Shown: positions 22,393 through 34,715, numbered from the stretch's first letter. The stretch is 64,000 bases of DNA from Stictocephala bisonia (GCA_035578905.1 JAQJVL010000610.1:248001-312000), one strand, 5' to 3'. Translations and numbers: made by a program. Notes: generated from the letters alone by a model not told the origin.

Positions 22393-25300
22393 ATGAATAA
22401 AAAGGGTACTTCATTATATTTATCATTCAATTTATACTGAAAGTCTTTAGCAAAACAGTTTTGTAGAACATTTGACAATAAAGCTGAGTCAAATTTGTAT
22501 GTCATGAGTGGCTTCCCCTAATTGAATGCAAACGAATAACAAGTTACAGTTAACAATACAGTGTTGCATGCAATTCAGAATGTTCTTGTTCACCACAATA
22601 ACCTCTTTAAAGTTCACAACGCTTTGAAATATTGTTGGCAATATGCCCATTTTTTACGGCAAGTAACTATATAAAAAAGAGAAAATATTATCTAAAACTA
22701 AATGGTTCTTATACAATTACAAATCTGAAGTAAATCGTCACATTTTTACTAAGAATGTTAAAAAAAATCTTTGTGCTAGTTTAACAACCGTGGGGTTAAA
22801 CAATGATCAGTTTCCGTAAATTTCTAGTAAGTAGGTCGGTATAAATAAATATAAAGTATTTACTGTGGTGGATGTTTTAGTGATTGTGTTTCACATGTCG
22901 GTGTTAAGGGTGTGTGTACTAGTGGAGGGTCTTTATCAGGTGGAAGAATTAAAGATGGAAAGTAATTAATTATTTTATAACCGTGTTTTGGTACTGCCTC
23001 CCACATAGATCTTATCCACGGCCAGTTACATACTCGACGGTAAACAAGCACTGGCAATAAGAACACAAAGTTGGACTGGCCAAGCCGTCGGGGTTGGGAG
23101 AGTATGTGGGTGGGGGGTGGGTGGAGGGGTGGTGAACGAGTTTTAAATCAGTTTCGCCGCTCACCAAAGTTTCTTATCGCGTCGGGAGGTGTTTAAATTG
23201 TAACGGGGCAATTTGTTTGATCCCGCTTTAACGCTGTTTAGAGCTTAACGACTGCCCTACATCCAATTAATACTGGGCATCCTCGTTCATTCTCAAGGGG
23301 GGTCTTCACCTTATCTTCAATGGTCTCGCGATTACGTTTTTTTTTTTAGTAAATTTGTATTACACTGTTGTAATAACCCTTTACATTTTAATTTGCGTTG
23401 GTTTTAACACGAGAATTAGATATCTCCATTCGTTCGTCTCTTACTACTTTAAGCTATAACAAATCAGCTGTGAATCGTGTTTTCCAATTGTATTGCGATG
23501 TTTTAATTGTTGTGACCAATAATTTGGTAACTGTAAGTTAGGAAAATGTCTGTTTGGTAAATGTTTCTATTGATCGCTGTACTGTTGAAATAATATGAAC
23601 TCCATCCAAAAGTTATTTGATAAGTACAGGAAAATGTGTATAGTGTTCATATAGTACAATAAATGACTCAGCCCACTGACGTCATTATTGGAACTCTCTG
23701 ATAACTTTAGTAATATATAGATGATATATAAATAATAAATCATAATATTTCAGTAAATATGTTTATACACGAACTTGTACAGAATTTCACAAGCCGCTCA
23801 TTTAGACAAATTTTTAATTAACGTTTTAAAGAAGTAGACATATTTTTAATTAAAATAATAATAAACCAATTAACTTGTATTACTTATTTATTCTTCTAAA
23901 TGTGTCATTTTTTTTATAGAAAACAATATTGGAACGTTCAATCACTACAGATGTAGGTCTATTTAATAAAAGTTAATTGTTCTTTAGCTTTGTAAATGAA
24001 CGAAACTGGCGCTGCAATTTCCTTTTTCACATAACATTTACATAGATATTAAATTATTTTACTAAAATACATATAATTCTTATGTTTTTCTATATTTACA
24101 GTGAAATGCTGTAGTTATTATTTATGATTGATATACGATCATATACGTATATGATGATATACGACCCTTATTTTCACAATGTACAAGATCAACTTCATGA
24201 ACTATTTCTAGTTTTATTTATTCTAATTCAGTTTGTTAGTGAAGGATATTGGTAGTTTTTTTTATTTATCGGGTTCTTTAGTTGGAATCAATAATTTCGA
24301 GTTTACACATGATGTTTGTCTATGTACGTTCTCGGACCTTGTCCACTCTATTGATCTGGCGTTCCCAGGGCCGGGCCCGGGGTCTGCGGTGTTGGCGGTG
24401 GCGGTGACGGTCGGACAGACGGACATGGCACAGTGTGTGAGGTATAAGGACGGAGTAGCGAACACTGAGGACGGCAGATAGGGAAGGGACGGAGGACAGA
24501 GATATCTGTGCGGCGCGGAGGACGCGCTGACAGCTCGCGGGTCGGTCGAGTGAGGACGGCTCAATATGTCCACCGTCACCTCCGGCCCCGCGCCTTGCCT
24601 TCCTTCCCTTGATCAATACAATACCCTCTAGTACACTAGTCTACTTGACTATTGCTCCTGCAATTTGGTCTACACGAGTCAGCTACTATCTATAGAGGGA
24701 GATACATAGAACTTAAAACGTGAACATGCACTTTTTAACATTAAATAAAGTTCTACAGAATTATATAAGTTCGCATTTTCTTATGTTTATGTAGTAATAT
24801 CTCCACAGCGGGGTTTTCTTTATAAATTAATTGACTAAGGGAAATTTCTCGCCATTGCATAAATCGTTTTAATAAGATGCTTGTCACGTGACATGTTCTT
24901 AAATAAATCTTATTTCACTAATAAATAGTAATTATATACCATTTATGCCTAGTTGTCAAAAAAATTTGCGCTAAAATTTTTTTTCTGCTTGTTTTATTTA
25001 TCTTAATATGTACTAAAGCTTGAAAATAAACATTTTTACTATTGTTTAGTCTCCTATCTGTTCATAATAACAAATTTTACATTATCAGTATCCCTACCAA
25101 ATTGTCCATTTTAATTGCAGCAGATAGACACAATTTTTAGTTTTATATTTTCCGTATTACAAGTGAATGACCACCACCAGCCATGTAAACAAGAAATGTA
25201 GGCCTAGTAGGTTCTTAGCCATTGTGAGGAGAAACGCTAACGTGCTTGTCATTCCTTGTCTTGCCAGTTAACATCGCCCAGGAATTTTCTTACTTACTCA

Positions 25301-25555
25301 TGTAAACACATCACTTCCATCCATTCTGCGCTTTGGCCCTGCAAACTGAATTAATTCTCTGCTAAACCAAATCACTCGGTAAAATAATGTATTTTAGAGT
25401 TGCTGAATCAGGTCGTATTGTAGAGTTGTAAGAACTTGCCGATAGAACTATGAATTTGGTTACAGAAGGCCTATGTGCGAATTTTTCTTATTAGAAATCT
25501 TTCTTCACATAAATCTGCACGTGGATCCGGGTGAGAGGCAGTCCACTTTGTATTT
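22393..25555. other. Spacer with GC-rich islands, no recognised gene
   Basis: Mainly AT-rich. Bases 23,090-23,300 are G-rich, and about 24,350-24,610 form a marked CpG-rich island with open frames on both strands (up to 105 codons). Overlapping frames on both strands are expected from base composition. A promoter or untranslated first exon is possible but not shown. Confidence 0.4.
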
Positions 25556-25559
25556 GTGA

Positions 25560-25855
25560 GGTAGGGAGGGAGAGAGACCGTTGTTTATGTATGTATGTAG
25601 GAGGCTGTTAACATCTTATACACGCGAGGTAGGACGTCCACTTCGTACGTATGAGGGAGGACGTTCCACTTCGTACGTGTAAGGTTGGAGGTGCACCTCG
25701 TACGTGTGAGAGAGAACGTCCATTTCGACGTGTGAGGGAGGGAGGCTGTCTGCTTGGTAGGCTACATATGAGGTAGAAAGGGGGTCACACAATTCCTACG
25801 TGTGAGGTAGAGAGGATGGTCGTTCATTTTGTACGTGTATGGGAGCGTGTGCGGA
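25560..25855. repeat. Degenerate ~40-bp minisatellite
   Basis: Repeated phrases of the form GTACGTGTGAGGGAGG, ACGTCCACTTCGTACGTG and GAGGTAG recur irregularly about six or seven times. Copies differ in length and sequence. Confidence 0.7.
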
Positions 25856-26266
25856 CCAATCATCATAGGTCCGCACTGTGGTCACTGCCATTAATGCATA
25901 TATTATGGTTTTAAACGTGTTATGCTATTTTTCCTTTTAATGTTACTCTTTAGAACTTTGCTACTGTTTTATGGGTAACCTTTTTGACGAAGCCTTTTAG
26001 ATTTGTATCTGACAGTGACTTATAAAGATATATTTAAAACTCAAATGAATAAATAGTTATATTATTCATCTAAAGCCCAGACGCCTCCCCCGAGAGGTGT
26101 TTCAACAGGTGTGTGATAATCCATAACTCGCAACAGTAAAAAAAGGTTGTTACAAACTTGGACCGTTATTGTTGTTGTTAACTGTGGCTTCAATGTTAAA
26201 AATATAAATTTTTAATTGTAAATAGTGTTTTAATTATCATAATACGTGTTTGGTACGTATAGAATA

Positions 26267-26329
26267 CAAGTAAACGTCACACAACATTAATATATTACAA
26301 TATATTTAGTGTTGTGTGCCGTTCACTTC
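26267..26329. mobile_element. Short copy of the CAAGTAAACGTCAC MITE
   Basis: Starts CAAGTAAACGTCACACAACA and ends in the near complement (GTTGTGTGCCGTTCACTTC), with TA on both sides (26,265-26,266 and 26,330-26,331). Only 63 bases: the arms match the 3556-3759 element, but its long interior is missing. Confidence 0.7.
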
Positions 26330-26585
26330 TACGTTATATTATTTAAACATTACATAAATTAAATAAAAAGTGTTATTATTTTACAAAGTTATAAATTGTT
26401 TGTTGGTCAAACAAACATAGATAATTTCAGTCATCATACATAGTAATAATAATGAAAAACTATTATACGGCAATTCAAATAACTAACGAGCCCAAACTTA
26501 ATTCTTAGTGATCAAATGTAACTACAGTTATTATATCCCCTTTTACAAGTTGAGTCTGTCAGTGAATTTGATTTTTCTGTTTGTT

Positions 26586-26593
26586 CTTTTATA
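26586..26593. repeat. Left copy of a probable 8-bp target duplication
   Basis: CTTTTATA; the same eight bases follow the right arm at 27,560-27,567. Confidence 0.65.
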
Positions 26594-27559
26594 GGCCGTA
26601 GAACGTTTGGCACACATTTTTGGCCGATTTGGAATGGCACGTTTGGCACAGTCATTAGAGGGGATTAAGAAGGGTCAACCTGTAAGTTTCAGAAAGGCAC
26701 GATTGGCACACACCGCCCGGCCAGGTAGTAGCAGCCAGGTGGCCAGAATGCGGGAAAATGGGAACTTTTTTGCCCCCGCAAATTCCCTGCTGTGGTGCTT
26801 ATTGAAGTAAGCAACTAACCTAACCTAACCTAACCTAACCTGCGGTAGATCACAGCTGCTACCCAGGTAGATCACGGATGCTACCCGAGTAGATCACGGC
26901 TGCTACCCAAGTAGATCACGGATGCTACCCAATTGGAACACGGATGCTACCCAAATAGATCATGATCTAACCTAACCTAACCTAACCTGCGGTAGATCAC
27001 AGCTGCTACCCAGGTAGATCACGGATGCTACCCGAGTAGATCACGGCTGCTACCCAAGTAGATCACGGATGCTACCCAATTGGAACACGGATGCTACCCA
27101 AATAGATCATGATCTAACCTAACCTAACCTAACCTAACCTGCGGTAGATCACAGCTGCTACCCAGGTAGATCACGGATGCTACCCGAGTAGATCACGGCT
27201 GCTACCCAAGTAGATCACGGATGCTACCCAATTGGAACACGGATGCTACCCAAATAGATCATGATCTAACCTAACCTAACCTAACCTAACCTAACCTAAC
27301 CTAACCTAACCTAACCTAACCTAGTGAGGTTTAAATTTAAAAATTTGTTATATCACGGGCAAATGACTGCCACGCAGAGTTGACGGGAATAATACAATTC
27401 CCGTTTTCCCTCGTTCGATGGCGTCTACCTGGTCGAGCGACTGTGCCAATCCTGCCTTTTCCAAGCAGGCGAGTTGACCCTACTTATTCCGCTCTAATGA
27501 TTGTGCCAAAACTGCCATGGGTAGAAGGTCCAAAAATGTGTGCCAAACGTCCGATCCCC
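26594..27559. mobile_element. 966-bp foldback element with internal telomere repeats
   Basis: The two ends are long imperfect inverted repeats of about 170-180 bases (26,594 to about 26,775, and about 27,383 to 27,559). Both contain ACGTTTGGCACACATTTTTGG-type wording, then a GGCACA(G/A)TCATTAGAG segment, then GGGTCAAC, and later GGGAAAA(T/C)GGGAA. The eight bases CTTTTATA flank both ends. The middle is filled with blocks of the arthropod telomere repeat CCTAA and a minisatellite. No open frame looks like a transposase, so it would be non-autonomous. An 8-bp duplication suggests hAT-type mobilisation, but the termini do not match the hAT element at 3.8 kb. Confidence 0.72.
26814..27323. repeat. 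Telomere-type (CCTAA)n blocks alternating with a 20-bp minisatellite
   Basis: Four CCTAA tracts (about 26,814-26,840, 26,968-26,987, 27,114-27,139 and 27,266-27,323, the last about 11 units) separate three near-identical blocks of GTAGATCACGGATGCTACCC-type subunits. The blocks start TGCGGTAG at 26,841, 26,988 and 27,140, so spacing is 147 and then 152, a difference of exactly one pentamer. CCTAA is the complement of the insect telomere repeat TTAGG. Confidence 0.93.
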
Positions 27560-27689
27560 CTTTTATAACTAGCTCAAATCCAGTCCAAGGGTTGAAGGAA
27601 GGGTTTTTATTTTCAGTACTGTCAGCACAGTTTACCTTGAAATAGTCTGCTGAATCGGATAAACGTCTCTATTTAAGAGACGAAGAATT

Positions 27690-29130
27690 TGTACAGTAGT
27701 TTGGCAATTCTAATTTTTAATCAAATAAGTCCTTGGTAAGGCCTTTTTTGAATTATGGTAGCAGTTTGCCACTTCCGTCAGTCCACTATAGGTCTACATA
27801 AGATAAACCTTGTTACTCTTCTTCACCCTTCTTCATATTCAATACTTTTATTCTTTTGTTGTCACCGTAGCATTTTGATTTTCTTTTAATTTCTCACAAT
27901 TTATCTATTGTTAGGTAACTGAGGATTAAACATTTGAGATGGTTTTGGAAGAAGTGTTCTAGTTCTTCGGCCCATTATTCGTTAAACTGGTGATCCCAAT
28001 CTTATCCTTGGTAAGTTTCTTTGATGAAAAAGTGCCAAAATCAGATCTGATTTATCTTCTGAGGATATCTGTATAATACTTTTACTTCATGCACATAACT
28101 TTCAGGCAGACCATTTGATCTTGAAAATGGTAGACTGAAGACCTTTTGGTTTTAAATTGTCATTGTTCTTCTTCTTCGATTTTTAAATTCAAAAGAATTG
28201 TATTGCGTTTACCATCAGAAAGTAGAACATTTGGTTAACCATGGACTGAGAACAATTTTTTAAATTCATAAATAATGTTTATGGAAGTTGATGATTGTAA
28301 CTTAACAAAATTAAAAAAAATACAGATAAATAAATAATCAGCAATAAAGAGACAGTCTTTTCCAGCAATATGATAATTATCAGAGCTGAACTCCTTCAAT
28401 TGAAGATTATTGTCTTTCTGGAATTTATTGCAAACGCTGCTGGTTTTCACAAAGTTGATTACATCTGCTGACATGTTTGGCCAAAATATATGCTCTCTAC
28501 CTACTTTTAAAGCTGCCTCAATCTCTCTGTGACCTAATTGGGTGTGATGAAGTATTAAATACCTTAAAGGAGGATTTACTAAAAGACGTAGCCCTTAAAA
28601 TGCTATATTTTCATGGACTGTCGGTTCATCTCTATAAGACAAACTTTTATTCAAACATTCAAGTAGTTGTAATTTATTCTCAGGTCATCCTTTAAGGATT
28701 GTAGAACGCGAAGTGCTGTTAGTTCCTAGTTCTCGTCTGTTAACCCTGTTGGAAATCGCAACTATGAAATCTACTACGAAAGAATCATCCTCCGAGTCAA
28801 TTTGGTCGTCAGGCACGCAATCTCTGCTCAGATTATCAGCTATGAACAATTCTTTTCCTTTTTTTGCAGACTCCTGTAGGGCAGGATTTGTAACATAATA
28901 CGTTTCAGTCTAGGAGGAGCAACATGTAATGTTTTCCTCGTGATACTTCCAAAGGCTTGTGATCAGATTCGGCTGTTGAATCAGAAATATTTCAGACTAA
29001 TCATTTCCTCTGAGGTATTGAAAAGACTAACGTCTCTTTTTCTATTTGGCTGTAGCCGATTTGTGTTTTGGTTAGCAATTTGGAAACATAAGCAAAAGGT
29101 TGTTAATCATAAATTAGAACAGCTCTAACT
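27690..29130 (-). pseudogene. Degraded Gypsy (Ty3) pol: RNase H and integrase
   Basis: Read on the minus strand in order: RNase H pieces (AYVSKLLTKTQ, IGYSQIEKETL near 29,060-29,026), the RNase H end with KGKELFIADNLSR near 28,840, the integrase zinc-binding segment LHHTQLGHREIEAAL and EHIFWPNMSADV near 28,545-28,460, integrase core pieces with IADY and NVLLSDG (the first two catalytic Asp positions) near 28,350 and 28,215, and the integrase C-terminal NLPR, GRRTRTLLPKPSQ near 28,040-27,940. Stops and frame changes occur throughout. In the zinc finger the first of the paired Cys appears as Ser (TSSVC). No LTRs were found, so this is an internal fragment. Confidence 0.85.
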
Positions 29131-29146
29131 GCGTATTGATTAAAGC

Positions 29147-29475
29147 TCACAGATAATATTTCGGTAGTTTTAGGGTCACCTTAACTACGCTACTCAGTTT
29201 GTAGGCTGCCTTCTTAGCCTCCACCGTAAGATGAGGGACAAGTGGCAGTAAATTAAGCGGCACTTCGAGTGATGCCGTAGGTGTGCTTGAAAACGTACCC
29301 GTTATAATTAAGCATGCTAGTCTTTGAAGACTAACAAACTTATTACTCGCCGAGCTCTGACAAGCCTTGCTCCACCACACAAGAGCCCCATAGAAGATCT
29401 GTGTGCGAACGTCTGCCTCGTAGAGCCAGTGAGCCATATGCGGCCTCATCCTCCACGTTAAACCTATTTTTGGTA
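29147..29475 (-). pseudogene. R1-like non-LTR RT C-terminal fragment
   Basis: The minus strand reads TWRMRPHMAHWLYEADVRTQ, then FYGALVWWSKA, then LQRLACLIITGTFSSTPTAS and LEVPLNLLPL, which is the well-known stretch after the RT domain in R1-clade elements. It ends against the Gypsy remnant at about 29,140 and begins against a 36-bp minisatellite at about 29,480. It is a fragment without a start or catalytic motifs. Confidence 0.8.
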
Positions 29476-29479
29476 GTTT

Positions 29480-29685
29480 GAAAGACCCACCCACCCGTCC
29501 ACCCAAACACGTACGTGTTATTGACCCATCCGCACACCCACACACGTACAGTATTACTGACCCACCCGCCCACCCATACACGTACAGTGTTATTGACCCA
29601 CCCGCCCAGCCATACACGTACACTGTACAGTGTTATTGACCCACTCGCGCATCCACACACGTATAGTGTTGTTATTGACCCATAA
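29480..29685. repeat. 36-bp minisatellite, copy block 1
   Basis: About five diverged units of the form GACCCACCCGCCCACCCATA followed by CACGTACAGTGTTATT. The same unit occurs at 30.76, 33.7, 38.2 and 41.3 kb. It sits at the upstream edge of the R1-like fragment. Confidence 0.85.
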
Positions 29686-29959
29686 TACTGTACATGAGAA
29701 TCAATAATTGCGTTGTTGAAAGACATTACAGTTAGGTCTAAGTCTTCCCAACAGCTCACTCTTTTTGTCAGTGATCCAGTCATTGCCGTGAGTTGTTCAG
29801 AATAGAGTGCACAATCATTTTTCCTAGGATTTCTGTAGAGCATCTGAGATCGTTCAGAATTCAGTGTGAACAGAATATATTTGTGATACGACAGTGAAGC
29901 TTCATCGGAGACTATCCAGTCTTTAACGAAGCCTGCCTTTAAGGACCTTCCAGTCTAAT

Positions 29960-31230
29960 TAAAGTTTGCCTGGGTCACAGAGGAAGTCCTTTTAGGCACC
30001 TGAATGTTGGACTGATACAAGGATCTATTCGTGCTACTCTTTTATTCAATGTAGAATGTCTTTTATTCAATTCAATCTATACACTACCGCCACGCAGTCC
30101 AGAAAATTCGTATATACAGATGATATGCTCCCGCAACTCAACAAGAGGACATGTAAAAGCAGAAAGAACACTTACAATAATTATTTTAGAGCCAGTAAAC
30201 TAAAGACCAATAAAAAAAGGCAGAAGTAACCTGCTTTCACCTGTGTAATGATCTAGCTAATCAAAAATTAACATGATTTCCTATGGCGTTAGGCTGAAAC
30301 ACAATGAGCCACAGTACTTGGAGTAAGTTTAGATCAATTTCTCTGTTTTAAAAATCAACTAAAAAAACAGCAGCTAAAATGAGAGCCAGAATTAACACTG
30401 TGCATTAACTTGCTGGATCATCGAGGGGAGCCAATGCACAAGTTCTTCGTACTACAGCTTTTTCCTGGTTTACTCAACTGCTGGATATTGTGCTCCCGTG
30501 TGGCTTAACTGTACCCATGAACGAGAGGTTAATATATAACTAAATAGGTAGACCGGGGCTATCAGCAGTTCCCTCATTGCAACCCCTCTACCAGTGTTGT
30601 GCTCCTCTAGATATAAGACGGAAAGAGGCACTTCTCAAAGAGTTTTAAAAGATCCTATCTACTCAGAATTTACGAGATATTTCACACATCCAGGGCGACT
30701 TAAATCTACAAAACCACCTATTCGACCAGCTTCCCAGTTAATCTTACGTGCAGTAGTATTGATACACCCGCCCACCCGTGCACGTGAAGTGATATTAACT
30801 CACCCACCGAGCCATACACGTGAAATGGTATTGATCCAGCCGCCCACCCACACACGTAAAGTGGTATTGACCCAACTGCCCCCCCATACACGTGAAGTTG
30901 TATTTTCACCAAAAACCAACTGCGATATGTTTGGCGGTCGAAATAAGTTTCTGGTATCAGACCCTATGACCGTCATCAGTGGAATAAACCTTCCTCGTAT
31001 GAATGGACTATGATGAGTCACTTTCGCACGGGTGTGGAAAGATGCAACACTGGAAATATAAGTGGGAATGGAAAATGATCAGTCATCTGATTGAGGAGTC
31101 GAAGTTCAAACTATGGATCACATAGTTAATGAGTGTCCATTGCGTTCTATTCAGGGAAAATAGCTGAGATTCATTCACCAGGTGTTGAATGGTTACGAAA
31201 CCTGAATTTAGCTCTGTGACGGGAGATCAA
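29960..31230 (+). pseudogene. Non-LTR retrotransposon RT/C-terminal remnant, split by a minisatellite
   Basis: On the + strand, in shifting frames, I read pieces of one pol protein: VGLIQGS (motif B) near 30,010, KFVYTDD-like sequence around 30,115, then LNMISYGVRLKHNE and QYLGVSLDQFLCFKN near 30,270-30,350, RTTAFSWF near 30,450, CAPVWLNCTHE near 30,490, and PLDIRRKEALLKEF near 30,605. After a 36-bp minisatellite (30,762-30,900) the protein resumes with FLVSDPMTVISGINLPRMNG and later VQTMDHIVNECPLRS near 31,105. This last part resembles the Cys/His terminal region of these elements. Many stops; not functional. Confidence 0.82.
30762..30900. repeat. 36-bp minisatellite, copy block 2
   Basis: Four units of CACCCGCCCACCC..CACGTGAAGTGGTATTGA type lying inside the retrotransposon remnant. 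The length is close to a multiple of three, so one frame stays open across it. Confidence 0.85.
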
Positions 31231-31984
31231 TATTTAAACAATAAGACATAAATACTTTGTACTATCGATTTTATTTTATTTAGATATTGTTTGTTAGTCT
31301 AATTTTTAATCTTTTATCAGTTTGGTCAACGATTATGGATCTATGCTTTCTATACTATTTTATACTATAACTAGATCTATAATCTTTGGTTTGGTAGTTG
31401 GCATATGAATGCCACACGATATGTTTAATAGAGTCTAGTTCACTTTGGCCAGCCTCCCTAATTATAAAAGGCACACGCATAACAGGGTATACTTGAATGG
31501 ATGGGTTTGTCAGCAATATCTATTTCATACTCAACATTCTTTAGACAACTACTACCATGGAAAATGTGATCATATCCACTACTAATATTCACTTTATTTA
31601 GTCATTTTACTAATTTCAGAGTCTGGTAGGTTTGTCTACTAAATGTAGATTGATAGTAGATTCTAGTACTAGTTGGAAAACTCATTTACGATACATTCTC
31701 TTAATACGGTAATTTTATTATTGGAATAAGAAAACTAGCGTTTAAATTGAGAAGGTTTTAGAGAGAGCCCACTTATTTTGCAACATTTTGCCATGTATCA
31801 TTGCACTAGGCTTCGTTATCCAGTTTAAAATAACCCTGATTATTACTAGGTAATTTCAGATTGTGTTTCAATTTTTTCCTTATTTTTGCAGTATTTAAGG
31901 GCATTAATTAGGCCTGCACCTAATCAGTCCTTCCTTTATTATCCCTAAATCCTCAAGGATTAACGTAGTAAGAGTTACAATAAA
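31231..31984. other. AT-rich spacer, nothing recognised
   Basis: No tandem structure, RNA gene or domain-bearing frame seen. Confidence 0.5.
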
Positions 31985-32625
31985 TTTTTATAGCGGTAGA
32001 CTCGGACCCCGGAGGCGGCGGTAGACTTGGGCTCCGGAGGCGGCGGTAGACTCGAGCTCCGGAGGCGGCGGTAGACTCGGGTTCCGGAGGCGGCGGTAGA
32101 CTCGGGTTCCGGAGGCGGCGGTAGACTCGGGCTCCGGAGGCGGCGGTAGGTGAAGGCTCCGGAGGCGGTGGTAGACTCGGGCTTCTGAGGCGGCGGTAGA
32201 CTCGGGCTCCGGAGGCGGTGGTAGACTCGGGCTCCGGAGGTGGTGGTAGACTCGGGCTCCGGAGGCGGTGGTAGACTCGGGTTCCGGAGGCGGCGGTAAA
32301 CTCGGGCTCCGGAGGCGGTGGTAGACTCGGGTTCCGGAGGCGGCGGTAGACTCGGGCTCCGGAGGCGGCGGTAGGTGAGGGCTCCGGAGGCGGTGGTAGA
32401 CTCGGGCTCCGGAGGCGGCGGTAGACTCGAGATCCGGAGGTGGCGGTCGACTCGGGATCCGGAGGCGACGGTAGGTGAGGGCTCCGGAGGCGGTGGTAGG
32501 TGAGGGCTCCGGAGGCGGCGGTAGACTCGGGCTCCGGAGGCGGCGGTAGGTGAGGGTTCCGGAGGCGGCGGTAGACTCGGGCTCCGGAGGCGGTGGTAGA
32601 CTCGGGTTCCGGAGGCCGGGCGGAC
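31985..32625. repeat. 25-bp GC-rich minisatellite
   Basis: About 25 copies of GGAGGCGGCGGTAGACTCGG followed by GCTCC, with a variant in which TAGGTGAGG replaces the middle. The minus strand is open for 221 codons and would give a 25-residue Pro/Arg/Ser repeat. This is expected because the unit has no stop in any frame of that strand and 25 is not a multiple of three, so all three frames cycle. I do not call it a gene. Confidence 0.93.
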
Positions 32626-34715
32626 GAGGAGGAGTGTCATTGTAAAGGGCGTCTTATAAAAAAAGTTTACTCAAATTAGGTCCCTCGATGCAAGAATGAC
32701 TCATTGGACTGCATTCATAATAACAAAATTTAGGTTAGTTAGTAGTGATTCATAGTTTAGGCTAGTAGTGCACGGCGAGTCTACGGTTATAAATGTTGTA
32801 CTTTTTACTATATATGAATAAAGATGTATATCACTTGTAATAACTGTCGCCGAGGCGTTCGCTGCGGCCATAAACGTTTACTATAATATATTGTTAATAT
32901 ACTCCTTCAGTCAAAAATAATTGTACAAATGTCAGCTCTAAATTCTGCACAGCTGTTATTCATAGAAAAATAATAGGTTACACCTAAAAAAATATTTTTA
33001 AAAACTTGTGCTTTACACTGGGTTGGTAATTCCTTTTGTCCAATATATTTTCAAAACTTCATTAAAATATATAGAAAAGTTTTTTAATGAGTGATAACTC
33101 GTTATATACAGTAACTCGTTAAATAACTATAGGTAGCCAAATTTCCATAAAAAGTTTTGATTTTTTCCACAACAAATTTATTATTTATAAGAAGACTAAT
33201 ATCTTTATTTAAAAACATGTCATAAATAATTTTTATCGAATCCCTTAATATCAGTATATATAACACTGAAAACAATTCCCAAGACAGTTCTTACGGCAAA
33301 GGTGGCTTGCGGAGTGTACATTTCAATTGAGTGAGATGAGAAAATGGCGAAGTATCTCATTTTCACTATAAGGGGCCACGCTACAGGGCGGAAATGCCGA
33401 GCCAGCGAGTGCGTGACGTGGCGCGACTTCCATGTCTGCCCGCATCGCGCCGCCCTGCCACCCGGCCGCGCTACTTCTGCGAACTCAGCCCAATAATCTT
33501 CCTTTATCTACCTGGTCTGGAGACTGGCCAGGCTGTTCCTCGTGCTTGATCCCAGATGACAATTAGTGGACATGTCATCGCCACCTCGCCGTCAAGTTGC
33601 AACAGTTCAGGCCTTGTAGGCAAGCGCGCAAATAACCGAATTGATTTAACTATATTATTTGTTTACTTACAATATACCCACCCATACAAATAGCCTGCCG
33701 TGGCTTTGACTCACCCCACCCACTAATACACGCAATGTGGTAATGAATAAACTGGAACATCTAGCGTCGGCCGTTAAATGACGTATTTTAGATACTTTAA
33801 ATTACTCAATGATTTATGTACTTAATGTCCCACAGTGAAACTCGCTGGTGGTCATACTGGTAATGAACATTTTGAGTGGATTAGAACTGGTTTCCTCCTG
33901 GACACACTCAAAATCATTATCGTAGTGCCCAAAGGAAAATTGATACAGTCGTATCACACAATTTTGCAAAACACTATTTGAGGCGTTTGTTTTTTTACTA
34001 TTTTTTAAATTGGGTATTGGAAAAAAGCCCAAGGGTTGTTTAGTCTGCTTTGTTTTGTCTTATCAATCGTGAAGATCGACGTTGTTAGTTACTAACTGAC
34101 GATAAGGGATGGTTTCTAGAGCAATATCCAACTTGATGCAGTTCAACTGATGGTTATCAAGCTGGAGACCGGTTTTGCAAGTCTTGATTTGTGTGGAAAG
34201 TAGACGGATACAGTTATTTGTCTGTGATTCTATCTTTTGCTGTCCAGAATCAATCTAGCTTAGCTACACATTTAATAGCGGACCAAACAATTTTACAAGA
34301 GCAAAGAAAGGTTCTCGTTGAAGCTTTAAGGCAGCTGGATGAGGCCTCAATGCAGCTGGATGAGGCCTCAATGCAGCTTGGAAGTGCTCCGTTTGGATGG
34401 GGCTGAGCAATGAATACAAAATAAAGATGGGTATACATAGCTTTTGTGCAGCTTGGAAGATGCTTTTATTTTAAAAAGCTTAGAAGAGGCTTTAAGGCAG
34501 CTTCTACGTACAATGATTCGATATTCCCAGATTTTCGCAGACTTCATTTGTCGTAATTTCTGCTTGGAAAACGGTGCTAGTTCCATTGATATGCGTTATG
34601 TTGTACTTAGAGGTTCGTGTGTGTTGCTAGACGGAAAGACATTGTTTATGATGAACAACAATATGTTGTGAATTTGATTTCTATAAACTTAGTGGTTGAG
34701 ACAGCAAAATAAATG
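32626..34715. other. Spacer with a CpG-rich patch and a worn minisatellite copy
   Basis: Bases 33,370-33,480 are CpG-rich (GTGACGTGGCGCGAC, CGCATCGCGCCGCC). At about 33,675-33,750 lie two worn units of the 36-bp minisatellite (GACTCACCCCACCCACTAAT with CACGCAATGTGGTAATG). At 34,330-34,380 a 21-bp phrase (AGCTGGATGAGGCCTCAATG) is doubled. No gene is recognised. Confidence 0.5.

Noticed and set aside
24233..24616. Overlapping frames on both strands in the CpG-rich island
   Set aside because: High GC makes stops rare, and neither strand shows a recognisable domain.
26607..26810. 67-codon frame in the left arm of the foldback element
   Set aside because: It lies in an inverted-repeat arm and is not kept in the opposite arm; no domain.
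31975..32640. 221-codon Pro/Arg-rich frame on the minus strand
   Set aside because: It follows from a 25-bp tandem unit lacking stops on that strand. All frames cycle through the same unit.
34125..34180. ACTGATGG with GAGACCGG as a hammerhead
   Set aside because: The core is altered (CTGATGG for CUGANGA) and GAAA is missing.
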